Below, one piece after another: positions 1 to 11,084 of a DNA stretch of 64,000 nucleotides (positions within the stretch are counted from its first letter, which is position 1; each line of letters opens with the position of its first letter). A program made the translations under genes and the position numbers. The notes below the pieces were generated by a model. That model was not told where the DNA came from and ran no database searches. It was given only the letters and a program-made list of their open reading frames with translations. The stretch comes from Hanleya hanleyi (Eukaryota > Mollusca > Polyplacophora > Lepidopleurida > Hanleyidae): NCBI GenBank assembly GCA_036873755.1, contig JAVTVY010025124.1, forward strand, positions 51,718-115,717. Reading direction: 5' to 3'.

Positions 1-166
1 GGAACAAATGTTACTAAAATACTTCGGATATGACATCTGCTGACAAAATGCTATAACTATGCCGCTACGTCCATTTAAATTTTCAAAATACAAAACAAAG
101 ACCGCTTAAGCAACAGTACATACCAATGATTACTTTTACTACCTATGCCTTCTGGCTTGCACTCTA
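1..166 (+). repeat. Left terminal inverted repeat
   Basis: Matches the reverse complement of 1259-1399 with substitutions and a ~20 bp length difference near base 45-65. The outermost nine bases are GGAACAAAT. Confidence 0.7.
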
Positions 167-209
167 TGATGCCAGCAATAAATAATACTTGTCATCACCG
201 CCCTCGTTA

Positions 210-832
210 TTAACGCACCCGCCTTCGCATTTGCAGAGGGTCGTGCATCGGACATCGGCACAGTTGCATTTGCACCTTCCCGTGCATGCCTTGAGTCAGT
301 CGCAGTGCATGAGAATGGCATATGTCATAGAAGTGTCGCTGAGAGTGGTCCATAGCGGTTGCCATGTACTGGTGCAATCTTTGTGCCAGCTCCACTTACT
401 GAAGTCAGGAATTTCCTGCTGGAGTGAAGCGACTCCATTAGAAACTCGCTTGCAGCAGCACTCGCTTCACATGCTGCAAAAGCGCGGCTTGGGAGGTGGG
501 ATGTTTTCCAGCGATCTGGTTGCAGTAGAGAAGAGGTGATGCTTGGCCTCATTGACACCGGCTGCACCACATCCCCTGCTGTACATTAGTACGATGAAGC
601 GTTCTATAAGCTCCATATGCACGGACTCGAGAGTGTCAGGATCATGCGTGAGAGCCACTAGTGTGTCGGTGGGGCCCGATATGCTTGTACAGGCTGCCCA
701 GGCGGTCTTTTTGCCACATGTATCCAAGAAACTGTGAAGTGGTCTTGCACCCCGTTAAGCTGTGAAAGAGAGGTAGTGCCACGAACTTTGACGGACCAAG
801 ATCGGAACAGATGGTTTGGACTGGAATGCCAC
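210..832 (-). pseudogene. C-terminal part of an invertebrate repeat-borne gene
   Basis: Read on the minus strand from 832 to 210, the translation in two or three frames resembles a protein family that I recall as common in mollusc and cnidarian repeat DNA, which has a segment like HGKKTAW, an ERF(I/T)VLMY stretch and a VNEA...LF motif. Here GKKTAWAA lies near 700, ERFIVLMYSR near 610 and GVNEAKHHLF near 550. Frame changes and the lack of a start show it is broken. The first ~105 bases (832-722) duplicate 1156-1264 of the opposite strand. Function is unknown, and the family call is from memory. Confidence 0.45.
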
Positions 833-979
833 AATACTTTTTCCTGAACCCCTAAAATCCCGAAGTATGAATGGATCAGCGGCTTCTTAAAAATGTTAAC
901 AAAAAGGAGCCGTTCTCATTCATCAGCACACAGATCTCTAAGACTGACATGAGCGGAAAGCTCCTTCTGTGTAACCGTT

Positions 980-1291
980 TTGAGTCCGTGCAACCATTCC
1001 GAGGCGGACACCAGGGTCCTCCTGCATCTAGCACATGCCACGGAGGAGGGTCATACAACAGCCTATGTTCGCACGATGGACAGCGATGTCCGGTCTTTGG
1101 AGACCCTCGGTCTATCGGAACTCTTTGTGGACTTCGGTACTGGAAAACAATATTGTAACATTCCAGTCCATACCATTTGTTCCGATCTCGGTCCGTCAAA
1201 TCCTTGGCACTACCCCTCTTCCACAGCCTTACTGGGTGCGACCCAACTTCACAGTTTCTTGAGAGCGCAAGCCAGAAGGTATAGGTACTAA
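980..1291 (+). pseudogene. N-terminal part of the same repeat-borne gene
   Basis: An open frame of about 103 codons begins with a CNHSEADTRVLLHLAHA segment followed by GHTTAYVRTMDSDV. I recognise this as the conserved (S/E)EADTR...VRTVDSDV block of an uncharacterised invertebrate repeat-borne family, probably an acidic nuclease-like fold. It then contains IPVHTICSDLGPS, which is present again on the minus strand near 800. The protein is truncated where it meets the right TIR. Together with 210-832 it looks like one gene split by an inversion that duplicated the breakpoint. Confidence 0.5.
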
Positions 1292-1399
1292 TAATCTTTG
1301 GTATATTGTTGCTAAAGCGGTCTTTGTATTGTATTTCGAACATTTAAATACACATAGCGGCAGATGTCATCTCCGAAGTATTTTAATATAATTTGTTCC
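1259..1399 (-). repeat. Right terminal inverted repeat
   Basis: Inverted partner of 1-166. It ends ATTTGTTCC at 1391-1399. The join from gene fragment to TIR is at the CTGGCTTGC motif on both sides. Confidence 0.7.
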
Positions 1400-2318
1400 T
1401 GAATAATCTTCGTTCGATTGTTCTTAGTGGTAACTGTTGATCTTTGACCTTTGACCCCAAAATGAGGTGACCTCAAATCTTCAAAATAAGATCAGAATCG
1501 GAGAATGCCACAAACCTCTATGGTATTATTTGTGGTTCTTTTGGTGTTATACCTACAATTGACCTCTGGTTCGGATGACCTCTATCGCGACTCTCAAATT
1601 AAATATTGCCTCGAATCGCCAAAATAAGGCCAGATTCGGGTTACTCAACCCTGGAAACCAATAGAATGAGGCAGTTTATATATCTTGCCCCAAAACTACT
1701 GATAATGGCGAATTTCTCCCCAAAATGACCTTAAAGGGTGACCTTGACCTCAAATCGTTTCTAAATCACAAAACATATATGTTCGCAAGATTGTTCTTTG
1801 TATTAATATATCTTTCTGGACGAAAAACTCGGGGAAAGCTCGCTGGCCATACAAACTACTACAGGTGAAAGTGCCCGCTACATGGGCAAATATACTCTAT
1901 ACTATCTAGATACATGTATGGCACTGCAGAGACTTCATTCTGTCATTCACTCTGACTATTGAATTATATTGCCAACTCTACTATGATATTAGACTGGTTA
2001 GTAATGATATACACCATCGGCTTTCATCACACTAATATATTTATTTCTATCTGAATTTATGTGAAGAGATAACGACCCAGAATATTACAGAACACCCAAT
2101 GGCCCGTTCTCAAAATGGCAATTGTAGTAAATCCCCCATTTATAAGATGCTAATAATAGCTGTTCTATTTTGTACCACAAAACCATACGAGTACTCTCAT
2201 GGTGCAATGAATGTGTATGCTATGGCACCTTGAGAATAGATCCTGGCAATCCAGGGGTATCTCTATACTGATTAATGAACTATTAGATTGCGAGGGTGCC
2301 AAAGGTCATGTAAGTCTA
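1400..2318. other. No gene seen; GACCTTTGACC-rich stretch
   Basis: AT-rich DNA. Between 1440 and 1760 there are several dispersed direct-repeat half sites of the TGACCT/TGACCC type, of a kind common in degenerate repeats. I see no supported coding region. Confidence 0.4.
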
Positions 2319-3003
2319 ATTGCACCCAGTATTTCCCCTGACTTTTCTCGGTCATATATCCCAGTGTTCTTTCATTGTGCCTATACCCCCACGACCATAT
2401 AATCAAGTCATATAGACACCAGTAATTTCAGCCAGTATATATATTCTCCTTAATTTTCGCAGGCAAATATGCCTGTACAGTATGTCTCCTCAGTTTTTCT
2501 ATTAACGCAATGTCATATATTCAAATGCCATATAGACACCAGTAACGTCGCCAGTATTTTTCCGCATGTTCCTCAATCAAATTTTCCAGTAGTTCTTCTC
2601 TTTATGTCACTTAACTCAAGCCTATTGACTAAAAATCGTCTGGCCAACTCTCTTATACAGATACCAGTAATTCGCCCCGAATTTGCCCTTGTCTTCTTCA
2701 ATCAAATATCCTAGTATTTCTCGTCACGTCTATTCACCTGTAACCATATTGTACAATGTCATTATATATTATATACACCACTAAAGTACACCCAGTATTT
2801 TCTCCATTTTCTGCAATCAAAAATAATCTCGATATTTCCCCTCCGTGTACCTATTCACTCAGAATCATATAATACAATGCCATATAGATACCAGTAATTT
2901 CACCCATTATCTCTCCCCATGATTTTCTCAGTCAGATATCCCAGTAGTCTCCTCGTTGTGCCTCTTCACTCGAGATCATATAATCAAACAATATAGACAC
3001 CAC
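2319..3003 (+). repeat. Diverged tandem repeat, ~110-124 bp unit, about six copies
   Basis: The phrase ATATAGACACCAGTAATTTC recurs with changes at about 2411, 2531, 2655, 2770, 2883 and 2991. Each is followed by a CCCAGTATTT(C/T)TCC block, a CAATCAAATATCCCAGTA block and an AATCATATAATACAATGCC block. Spacing shrinks from 124 to 108 bp. Copies differ strongly from each other, so the array is old. Confidence 0.75.
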
Positions 3004-3576
3004 TTTTCTAAATCAAGTAGTGCACTTCCTATATCTGCCTTGATAAATCTGACAGATTTGTAGGATGTGCAAACTGGGACGAGAGAGTACAAATCACTCC
3101 TGCTCACTCCTCTTATTAAACACTGCATATACCCTCTAGTCCATGAACAAGAAGGGCCCACCTTGTACCCAACATAACCACACCAACAACGAATCTATAT
3201 TTTTCTGATACCTTGAAATGTTCGGTTTCAGAAAATGTATGTTAACATGCGATAAACTGGGACTCAATATGGATTTTGAGAATCTGAATGTTGCACCTCA
3301 AGACATTATTTGGTGAACTTTCTAAGGTCAATGCCGTCTCACAATTTCGCATTAATTTTTGAAGTTTGCATAACTAATCAGAACGGTCTGTCTGCTGACT
3401 ACATTCGAGATTCCATACCATTGAAATGGCTCTAAAATCTTCTTCAAAGACCAATCGAGTTATCTATACAGTTTTGACGCTTTATAAATAACATTGTGGA
3501 AACAATAGACAAAAGAAATACACCACTTTCTTTGATCACTTTCTAGTGTACGAATGGGTGTAGGATAGTCACAAAG
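3004..3576. other. No gene seen
   Basis: AT-rich sequence without recognisable coding or repeat structure up to the LINE fragment. Confidence 0.35.
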
Positions 3577-4112
3577 GGGTAGGCGCACCAAACATAATAC
3601 CCCAATTCATCAACGTGTGTGTGAGGTGTGCATGGTAGTTGAAGATGAGAAGCATTTTGTTTTATCATCTAACCGATTTAATTCAGATAGGATCTCTCTA
3701 TTTCAAAGAATATCTGCTCGCTTTATTGAGTTCAATACTATGAATGATACTAACAAGTTTGCCATGATTATGTCTTGTGCTGCTTTAACCAAGGTAGTTG
3801 TACCTACTCTTTATGAATGGTATAATCAACGCTAATTTATGCATTGTATGCATTGCACTACGTACAGGTCTTGGTGCATCATTATATTATTTACACGCGT
3901 TCTTGCAATATTTTATCATAATATTTCGCAAAAGTACTATTCCATCTTCAATATATCCATGCAGTCTGGGTTAATGTTTGACTGTTTATCCTTCACCCAC
4001 TCGGGGTGTCAAATGTACTACATACTATTGTTACTCTAGTTAATTGTTCGATTTAATTTGTACTCTATCTCTTATGGTGTTTGTGCAATAAATACTTGAA
4101 TTTGAACTTGAA
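3577..4112 (+). mobile_element. Non-LTR retrotransposon 3' end (zinc-binding tail plus 3' UTR)
   Basis: Codons from 3577 read a short zinc-binding tail typical of the end of a LINE reverse transcriptase: CEVC, then DEKHFVL, then a terminal Leu/Tyr-rich helix ending at 3835. A ~275 bp 3' UTR follows and ends CAATAAATACTTGAATTTG before a short TTGAA-type tail. The RT core is absent, so the copy is 5'-truncated, as expected of target-primed insertion. One ligand of the usual motif (the final Cys after HFVL) appears as Ser, so it is decayed. A close relative lies at 12914-13480. Confidence 0.7.
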
Positions 4113-4402
4113 TGGGTCACTTCAACTTTTGCATTGAATAATGTCATTACCATGGAAACATATTTATATCCTCCAATCACACTTGTCCTGAAGTGGAACC
4201 CAACGTTGGTACCTATCAGAGTCGTCTTTGCAGTCACCACACACCTCCAATTCGGCATCCATGCAATATCCAACAAAGAAGTTATCCTAATCCCAGTTTA
4301 TCGTATCATATATTTTCAATGGGGTGCAAGGTGGGCTCGTCTTCCTCGTGGACTACACGGTGTGCCTAGCCAGGACCGTATTGACCGCCTCAGTTCATTT
4401 TG
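4113..4402. other. No gene seen
   Basis: Spacer between the LINE end and the first RT fragment. No structure recognised. Confidence 0.3.
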
Positions 4403-4675
4403 AGTATCTGTGTTCACAAAACTGATCGTAGATATATTAATGTCAGAAGCCATAAAGCATACTTTAGCTCTACTGCACACAAGAGATATCATTCATGGGA
4501 TGTTTCTTTGTTTATAGAGCTGCTTGAATTTCTCATCAAAAATATTTATGTGAAATTTGGCAACACAATATATCAACAACATATAGGTATTCCAATGAGT
4601 ACTAATTGTGCACCCCTGTTGGCTGACCTATATCTGTTCTCTTATGAATATGATTATATGCAAACGATTTAAAAA
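4403..4675 (+). pseudogene. YIDD-type reverse transcriptase fragment, N part
   Basis: Matches the first third of the RT at 52571-53344, including a GIPMSTNCAPLLADLYL segment (the better copy has GIPMG), which is the conserved RT motif just before the catalytic YIDD. The frame ends in a stop right after YDYMQTI and the catalytic block is not here. The sequence then switches abruptly into a different repeat at ~4676. Confidence 0.75.
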
Positions 4676-5100
4676 ACCGATCAATTCAAATTACAACACA
4701 TATAAGGGAAGTGGGAAGAGGTGCCGACATACTGGCAGAGCCACATGACTTCACAGTATAGTCTTCCGGTTAACCTATTCTAAAGCACATACCAAGGATC
4801 TAACGATTCGTGATATATGTTGTATCTCATGCACGCTTTTATTGTACCTGTTCATGTGGCAACTTGGATGATATGACCACACGACCCCTAGCACCGGCAT
4901 AAGCGGTATTAGATACAGATCTAGAAAGCTATGATGGAAATGCTCTGACAAATCGAATATTGGTAATTGGTGAGCTGTTTCGCTGTGACAACTCGTACAC
5001 TGGGGATTGGTGAGTTGTATCGTCGTCAGATGAAATGACGGTATTTCACACAAAAGACTAGTCTATAACGCCCGATGTCGACTCAGCATCAACTTCATCA
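4676..5100 (-). repeat. Family B repeat copy
   Basis: This is ~80-90 % like the units of the 6951-8166 array: AACACATATAAGGGAAGTG at the start, the GTTAACCTATTCTAAAGCAC block, an inverted hairpin near 4830-4856, the GCACCGGCATAAGCGG block and two tandem ~48 bp ATTGGTGAG(C/T)TGT blocks. Orientation is given relative to the RT family, because its TTATGCCGGTGCTAGGGGCC block is homologous to the RT family's 3' UTR. Confidence 0.7.
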
Positions 5101-5356
5101 TTATGGATTAGGAATACTGATCAGCGATACGGATTTTATATTTTTGGAACATCATGATGTCTTGTCGGCATCATTGAAAACTGTTGACCGCTTCTCTCTT
5201 GCTGAAAACTAGCCTATGTTTATGTATACTGTGATTGTCTTTTTTGAATTTGGTGCTAATACTGTTATATGGATATGGAATAGGTCTTTGGATTATGGAC
5301 GCGGATATTCTTTAATGGACGACGGCTGAATTATGAATGACGGACTAGACGCTTGT
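5101..5356 (+). mobile_element. RT-family 3' tail
   Basis: Corresponds to the last ~250 bp of the 52571-53741 element, from GATTA(G/A)GAATACTGATCAGC to the shared 3' terminus GGACTAGACGCTTGTA. No coding sequence. Confidence 0.75.
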
Positions 5357-5640
5357 ATTAGATACAAATCTAGAGAGCTATGATGGAAATGCTCTGACAA
5401 CTCGAATATTGGTAATTGGTGAGCTGTTTCGCTGTGACAACTCGTACACTGGGGATTGGTGAGTTGTATCGTCGTCAAATGAAAATGACGGTATTTAACA
5501 CAAAAGACTAGACTGTAAGGCCCGATGTCGACCCAGCATCAACTTCCCGCAAATGCCAACATATATCAAAGACCAAAAAGTCTGTATAGGGGGCGGGCAT
5601 CGGGGACGAAACATCCACCAGCAGAATCTCGCCATATACA
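5357..5640 (-). repeat. Family B repeat, partial
   Basis: Contains the GATACAAATCTAGAGAGC block, the two ATTGGTGAG blocks and the CCGATGTCGACCCAGC block, ending with the GGGGGCGGGC...GGGGACGAAAC block. It joins directly to RT coding sequence at ~5641. Confidence 0.65.
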
Positions 5641-6308
5641 GGTACAAAAAGCCTTTCTCATTCACCAAACGCTATATAGACGATCTTCTCGCTGTGGATA
5701 ATCGCTATATAAATGAAGCAGTAAAGGATTTATATATCCGCCTTCACTGGATTGAAGGAAACTACAGATAGCTTTACTGGGACATCATATTTAGACCTAT
5801 ATCTCTATAAAAATGAAACGGGGGCCTTCTCTCTCGCCGACTTTATGACAAAAGAGATGATTACAATTTCGATATACTGAAACTGTCCCTTTCTGGACAG
5901 TAATATTCCAGTGGGACCTGCATATGGCGTATACATATCTCGCCTAGTAGCATTTGCTAGATCTTGTTTTAAATGTGACGATTTTAATCAACGTCACAAA
6001 ACATTTTTACAGAATCTTAAAAAACAGGGCTATAAAACCACCAAGCGCCTCCACTCAAAGTTTCTCAGATTTGACCATACATAGCGCACGCTGATAGCGT
6101 AGCGTGCAAGATTTATGGCGTTACGTTTCGTAACTTCTGTCTAATTACGTATGAACCCATGTACTTCACGATCCTCATGGTGCTCATAGGAACAGTCACA
6201 ATCAAAGCGTGACTGAGATACATCATTCTCTAGATGACGACTTTACAACGAGTATCATATGGATTAAGAATATTGATCGGCGATACGGATTTGATATTTT
6301 TGGAACCC
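5641..6308 (+). pseudogene. YIDD reverse transcriptase C part plus 3' UTR
   Basis: The translation starts at the catalytic block KRYIDDLLAVDNRYIN, then breaks into three frames. Recognisable pieces are TSYLDLYLYKNE, NIPVGPAYGVYISRLVAFA and FNQRHKTFLQNL. It continues into the family's 3' UTR with the CAGTCAC/GTGACTG hairpin near 6195-6217 and stops short of the usual 3' terminus at ~6308. Frameshifts and stops make it nonfunctional. Confidence 0.75.
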
Positions 6309-6950
6309 GAGGCCTGTAATCCAAGATCATATAAGCCAATGCCATATCGATACTGCTTTTTATTAATTTGCCGTACACAGTTTTTGCTGTATTTATTTCC
6401 GCTACATATAATATATAGCGTATATGTTTGGAAGGCTCATCAGGAGATGGCATGTTTAATGTCAACAACACACTAACTCCACACATAAATCAAGTACATG
6501 ACATATGCCACGAATTTCAGTGTGCCCATATGGCAAAATAGGGAAACGTAACCTAGCAAAGCGCTCGAATATTTGAAAATCAGCCAAGATGAGGAGATAA
6601 ACAGCCGCAAATTGAACGAAGCTAGCATCGCCACGTACGGCACTGCGAGTAACGTCTAGGCTAATGATCATATAGTTTTCAATGGAATACAGGGCAAGTG
6701 TTTGAAAGTTTGAAGTTTTACACATCCCATGAATGTAAAATGTGCCCTACAAACCAAATGAATTCAGGCATGTGGGCGTCACTATAAATTGATTATTCCT
6801 CACGTCTTGAGCAATCGTGCTCCACCAATACCATTTCTGTCAATGAGAGACAAAGCTAATTGCATGCGAATCAGACTCACTCTACGTAAGTCCTCGCGGC
6901 AGTAGACTGAAACTTTAAAACTATGTATTAAACCAGTATTTTATTTGAAT
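6309..6950. other. No gene seen
   Basis: Nothing recognisable. The sequence near 6309-6345 briefly resembles the ATATAAxxCAATGCCATAT phrase of the 2.3-3.0 kb tandem repeat. Confidence 0.3.
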
Positions 6951-8166
6951 TACAACACATATAAGGGAAGTGGGAAGAGGTGCCGACATACTGACTGCGT
7001 CACATGACTTCACAGAATAGTCTTCTGGTTAACCTATTCTAAAGCACATACCAAGAATCTAACGATTCGTGATATGTGTTGTATCTCAGGTACGCTTTTT
7101 ATTGTACCTGTTCATGTGGCAACTTGGATGACATGACCACACGGCCCCTAGCACCGGCATAAGCGGTATTAGATACAAATCTAGAGAGCTATGATGGAAA
7201 TGCTCTGACAACTCGTATACTGGTAATTGGAGAGCTGTTTCGCTGTAACAACTCGTACATTGGAGATTGGTGAGCTGTATCATCGTCAGATGTAAATGAC
7301 GGCATTTAACACAAAAGACTAGTCTGTAATGCCCGATGTCGACCCAGCATCAACTTCCCACGAGTGCCAACATATATCAAAGACCAAAAGGTCTGTACAG
7401 GGGGCGGGCCTCGGGGACGAAACGTCCACCAGCAGAATCTCGCCATATACAGGAAAAATTACAACACATATAAGGGAAGTGGGAAGAGGTGCCGACATAC
7501 TGACTGCGTCACATGACTTCACAGAACAGTCTTCTGGTTAACCTATTCTGAAGCACATACCAAGAATCTAACGATTCGTGATATGTGTTGTATCTCAAGT
7601 ACGCTTTTATTGTACCTGTTCATGTGGCAACTTGGATGATATGACCACACGGCCCTAGCACCGGCATAAGCGGTATTAGATACAAATCTAGAGAGCTATA
7701 ATGGAAATGCTCTGACAACTCGTATACTGGTAATTGGTGAGCTGTTTCGCTGTGACAACTCGTACATTGGAGATTGGTGAGCTGTATCGTCGTCAGATGT
7801 AAATGACGGCATTTAACACAAAAGACTAGTCTGTAAGACCCGATGTCGACCCAGCATCAACTTCCCACAAGTGCCAACATATCAAAGACCAAAAGGTCTG
7901 TACAGGGGGCGGGCCTCGGGGACGAAACGTCCACCAGCAGAATCTCGCCATATACAGGAAAAAATTACAACACATATAGGGAAGTGGGAAGAGGTGCCGA
8001 CATACTGACTGCGTCACATGACTTCACAGAACAGTCCTCTGGTTAACCTATTCTAAAGCACATACCAAGAATCTAACGATTCGTGATATGTGTTGTATCT
8101 CAGGTACGCTTTTATTGTACCTGTTCATGTGGCAACTTGGATGATATGACCACACGGCCCCTAGCA
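6951..8166 (-). repeat. Tandem array of ~510 bp family B units (2.4 copies)
   Basis: Units start at about 6951, 7459 and 7966 with TTACAACACATATAAGGGAAG (third unit shortened by 2 bp). Units 1 and 2 are nearly complete, and the third stops at the GGCCCCTAGCAC block at 8166. Copies are over 95 % alike, so the array is young. Each unit has a 7 bp inverted repeat around GCTTTTATT, two tandem ATTGG(T/A)GAGCTGT blocks and a GC-rich GGGGGCGGGCCTCGGGG block at its end. Head-to-tail arrangement recalls the partially tandem copies known for Penelope-like elements, but that is inference. Confidence 0.8.
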
Positions 8167-8526
8167 CTCGGTCCTGACGAATTTCAACTCGATGCTTGGA
8201 ATATAAACCGCCCTGACCGAGCTATCTAGGTCACAAACCACCATCGAAATAGTCTTTGATGTTTGTAACTGTTGTATAATAATTTATTCTTAAATATATC
8301 ATAACCATCTTTTTAAATTCTAATCAGAAACTACAGCCTATGAGCCATCATCTTCTCTAGCCAAGTCGACGTACATCACGTTGCTCTGTACATTGCCTTG
8401 GCATACTTCTCTGGTAAAATTGGAACGTTAATCCTCATTGATGATTGGATGCAGAGACGGCGTGCTGCATCCAATCAGAATGCGCGTTACGTAGTAGTTT
8501 GTTTCCCCAGATGACGGCCCCCCACT
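8167..8526. other. No gene seen
   Basis: Unique-looking sequence. A short GATGATTGGATGCAG / CTGCATCCAATCA inverted repeat sits at ~8439-8476. Confidence 0.35.
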
Positions 8527-8733
8527 AAGGATGAGTTGTGTCGAGTGTGCGGGGAAATTCTACCGAAAAGATACAGGAAGAGCACTTTCACGGCCACTTT
8601 CGGCGTTTCTGATCAATTGAATCAGATTTTGGGACACGCTGCAAGGTTGAACGATAACGAATCGCCTCACGTGTGTGCCGACTTGAGATTGAAGGGAAAC
8701 AACTCCTGGTGGCAAAAAGTCTCTCGCCGTTAA
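8527..8733 (+). pseudogene. Possible zinc-binding (ZAD-like) domain remnant
   Basis: An open stretch without an ATG begins ELCRVCGE and runs ~65 codons through a VSDQLNQILG segment to VCADLRLK. Spacing of a CxxC near the start and a Cys near the end recalls insect ZAD or similar zinc-binding N-terminal domains, in which the last ligand pair would be CxxC; here the final Cys is Leu. No neighbour supports a full gene. The call is tentative and could be chance. Confidence 0.22.
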
Positions 8734-8903
8734 AACTTCCACTAGGTGGCGCAGAACAGTATTCCTCTGCAACCAGCCAAGAATGTCAAGGCAGCGTAGA
8801 GAGTTTCGCGATGTAGTTGACTTGGCTGGTGAAGATGATGAGCCATTATATGTATTTATGTCTAACCGGCCTTGCATACAGAAATTCCATCAAATAGTTT
8901 GAT

Positions 8904-8941
<38 letters not shown>
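8904..8941. repeat. (AAT)n microsatellite
   Basis: About 12 perfect AAT triplets. Confidence 0.95.
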
Positions 8942-9710
8942 TAGAATTCGAGGACTTCGAAAGGCTGTGGTTATCTGTGTGCATTTTATTGCTTTGATGT
9001 TTGACTGTGATGTGTAGAAATAAATAGGTTTTCCTATTTCACAAAATTGGGTCATGTGTATAATATTGTGTTATGTGTAATGCTTTATTTACCTTTGTCA
9101 GTCATAACAGGGTGAAACGTACAAAGTACAATAATTTAATAATTTACTTCATTAATTAATTTGGTAGTTCACAATAAATTCTAATGAAAACCGGAGCGTT
9201 TGAAGTCCCCCGATGTTGAAACTACTGATTTGGCTTGGAGCCTTAAGATTCAGTACCCAGTATGGAAATCTAGTGTCCAGGGTAATAGGAACTGTGAGCA
9301 CTCTCGTATTATGGCACTCATGCGAGCGAGATCATGTGGCAAGTTATCCACATACCAAATTGAAAATAATCCGTTCAGGTTTCCAAAAGTTACTGTCCAG
9401 AAATGAAATTTTAACTTGGCCCCAGGTGGCACCACGTAAAGGCGGATCACCGTTAAAAACAAGCCCAGGAGAGATCTTGAGGTGATGTCCTCACATACCA
9501 AATTTGAAAAGGATCAGTTCAGTTTTTCGGAAGTTATTCTCCGGACACACGGACGGACCCCAATACTATATTCCCCATTTTGGCCTTTGGGGGACAATAT
9601 TATAGAGGGAAAACATAATGAATGTATTGCTGCAGTTCCAAGTTGAGGAAAGTTTTATCATACGAACCCTATGGACTCTTGTATAATTCCCGCGGTGTTT
9701 TACCGCAGAG
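8942..9710. other. No gene seen
   Basis: Contains a diffuse imperfect direct duplication: the phrase CACATACCAAATTTGAAAA(G)GATC..GTTCAG...AAGTTA occurs near 9350 and again near 9492. Otherwise nothing recognised. Confidence 0.35.
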
Positions 9711-10382
9711 TTTACGTTCCCTTTAAAGGGATTAAATAGATTTAAAAAATCGTGACAAATATTTTTTCTTATTTTTTTCCAACGAATGAGACAGACGCAA
9801 ACATAGAAAATACCGTGATTTGGAATTTCTTGGGGGCGCCGCCATGTTTATTTTGGGCAGGATTTTCATCCAATGGGAAAGCGTGAAATTCAGTTGTGCC
9901 GATAATCTCCTACGTCATCGGACATTCTCTGCGTCGAGATAACATGGCCGCATATGGTCCCTTTCATGCAGAGGCAATGTTATAGATTAGCTTTGATGTA
10001 CATGTAGAATACGGCCTGATTCTAGCAGATATTCTACGATGCCGGGCTGCTCTGCATTTGGCTGTCACAATGTACCAGGTAATCCCGACACGTCGCACTA
10101 TCATCCTCGTTCATGTTTGTAAGCTACGGTCTCGAATGGCTCGAATACTGCACCTCTGCCAAATGACGCGTTTTTACCTCCGGAGGCAGAAGAACTAGTG
10201 TCCGCTGACGTCACGATTCTTCAAACATGGAGGCCTCTATGTTGTTCCAGTGTAACGAAGTTAAAACGTTTAGTACTGTTTTGAAAAAATTGTAAAAAAA
10301 TATCTGATACACGATTTGGATTCTATGAGGAAAAAGCTTTAACTGGCCATGCACGGTTCACCAGAGTTTACGTTCCCTTTAA
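9711..10382. other. Segment flanked by 20-21 bp direct repeats
   Basis: AGAGTTTACGTTCCCTTTAA occurs at ~9709 and again at ~10370 in the same orientation. The 650 bp between them contain a CATGGCCGC/GCCGCCATG pair and a possible THAP-domain start (10039). This could be an inserted mobile segment with a long target duplication, or two copies of a short conserved repeat. I cannot decide. Confidence 0.35.
10039..10122 (+). other. Possible first exon of a THAP-domain protein
   Basis: An ATG opens MPGCSAFGCHN, matching the N-terminal MPxCxAxGCxN pattern of THAP zinc fingers (C2CH), found in P-element-type transposases and in host regulators. A consensus-like splice donor CCAG/GTAATC lies at 10079, in keeping with a short first coding exon; unspliced, the frame stops after 28 codons at 10122. 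No second THAP exon is seen nearby, so the gene is either broken or continues beyond what I can recognise. Confidence 0.35.
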
Positions 10383-11084
10383 ATAATGGTTACATGGATG
10401 ATGTGAAATAATATTTGATAAAAACTGGATATTTTGAAATGAAATTTTAAAGAAAATCTTGACCAAAAATAGGATCTTTTGTACCGTTGGCAAATTTCAC
10501 AAATGTTTTTAAGCATCTTTTTTATTGAAATTTCCACCGGTTTTGTATATTATCATATAAGTGTGACCTGTAGTTTCAGGTTGCTTTGATCTGCTACTTT
10601 CAAATCATTAAAACATTTTCAACAGTGACATTAATTTGCAACAACAACAGTTTCACACTGACGGATATAAAAATGAATAAAACATTTTTTTCTCCAAGTT
10701 TTCTGGTTAAACTGTTGCACGTGGTATGCAACATATTGATATTTATGTATTTCTAATTTTATGTAAATCGTTCAGTCAGTCAACGTGTGCACGATCCTTC
10801 AAAAGCAGGAAATTAAAATCACTAAAGTCATTATCTCTTAATTCATAGTTCAATTCAGTGAATATTACAGGCCCACTTGACTTTGGTGTACAGTCAACTG
10901 TTTATTTCTATGTATTATTTTCCTGATGAAATGCATTTTTATATCTCGCAATTCACTGATACGAACGATGATTTGAGGACTTACATTACAACAACAACAT
11001 GAATTAAAACACATCGTGACAGACGCTTCTATGAATACTATGTGCAGCAAATAACTATCAAGATTCCCTTCATGATCACACTTG
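10383..11084. other. No gene seen
   Basis: AT-rich, no recognisable element. Confidence 0.3.

Larger units (their letters stand above)
1..1399. mobile_element. TIR-bounded element with rearranged gene pieces
   Basis: The first ~166 bases are an imperfect reverse complement of ~1259-1399: both ends read GGAACAAAT inward and both contain TACTTCGG, GATGACATCTGC (one mismatch) and CTGGCTTGC in the same order. This defines a ~1.4 kb element with long terminal inverted repeats. Its outer left edge is the first base of the window, so it could extend further and a target duplication cannot be checked. The interior holds two gene fragments facing each other. No transposase is recognised, so it is probably non-autonomous. 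Confidence 0.7.

Noticed and set aside
5540..5640. GGGGACGAAACGTCC in family B resembles the 3' half of a hammerhead ribozyme (stem II plus GAAA)
   Set aside because: No CUGAUGA/CUGANGA core lies at the right distance upstream on that strand. A CTGACGA on the other strand is followed by a stem that does not close next to GAAA.
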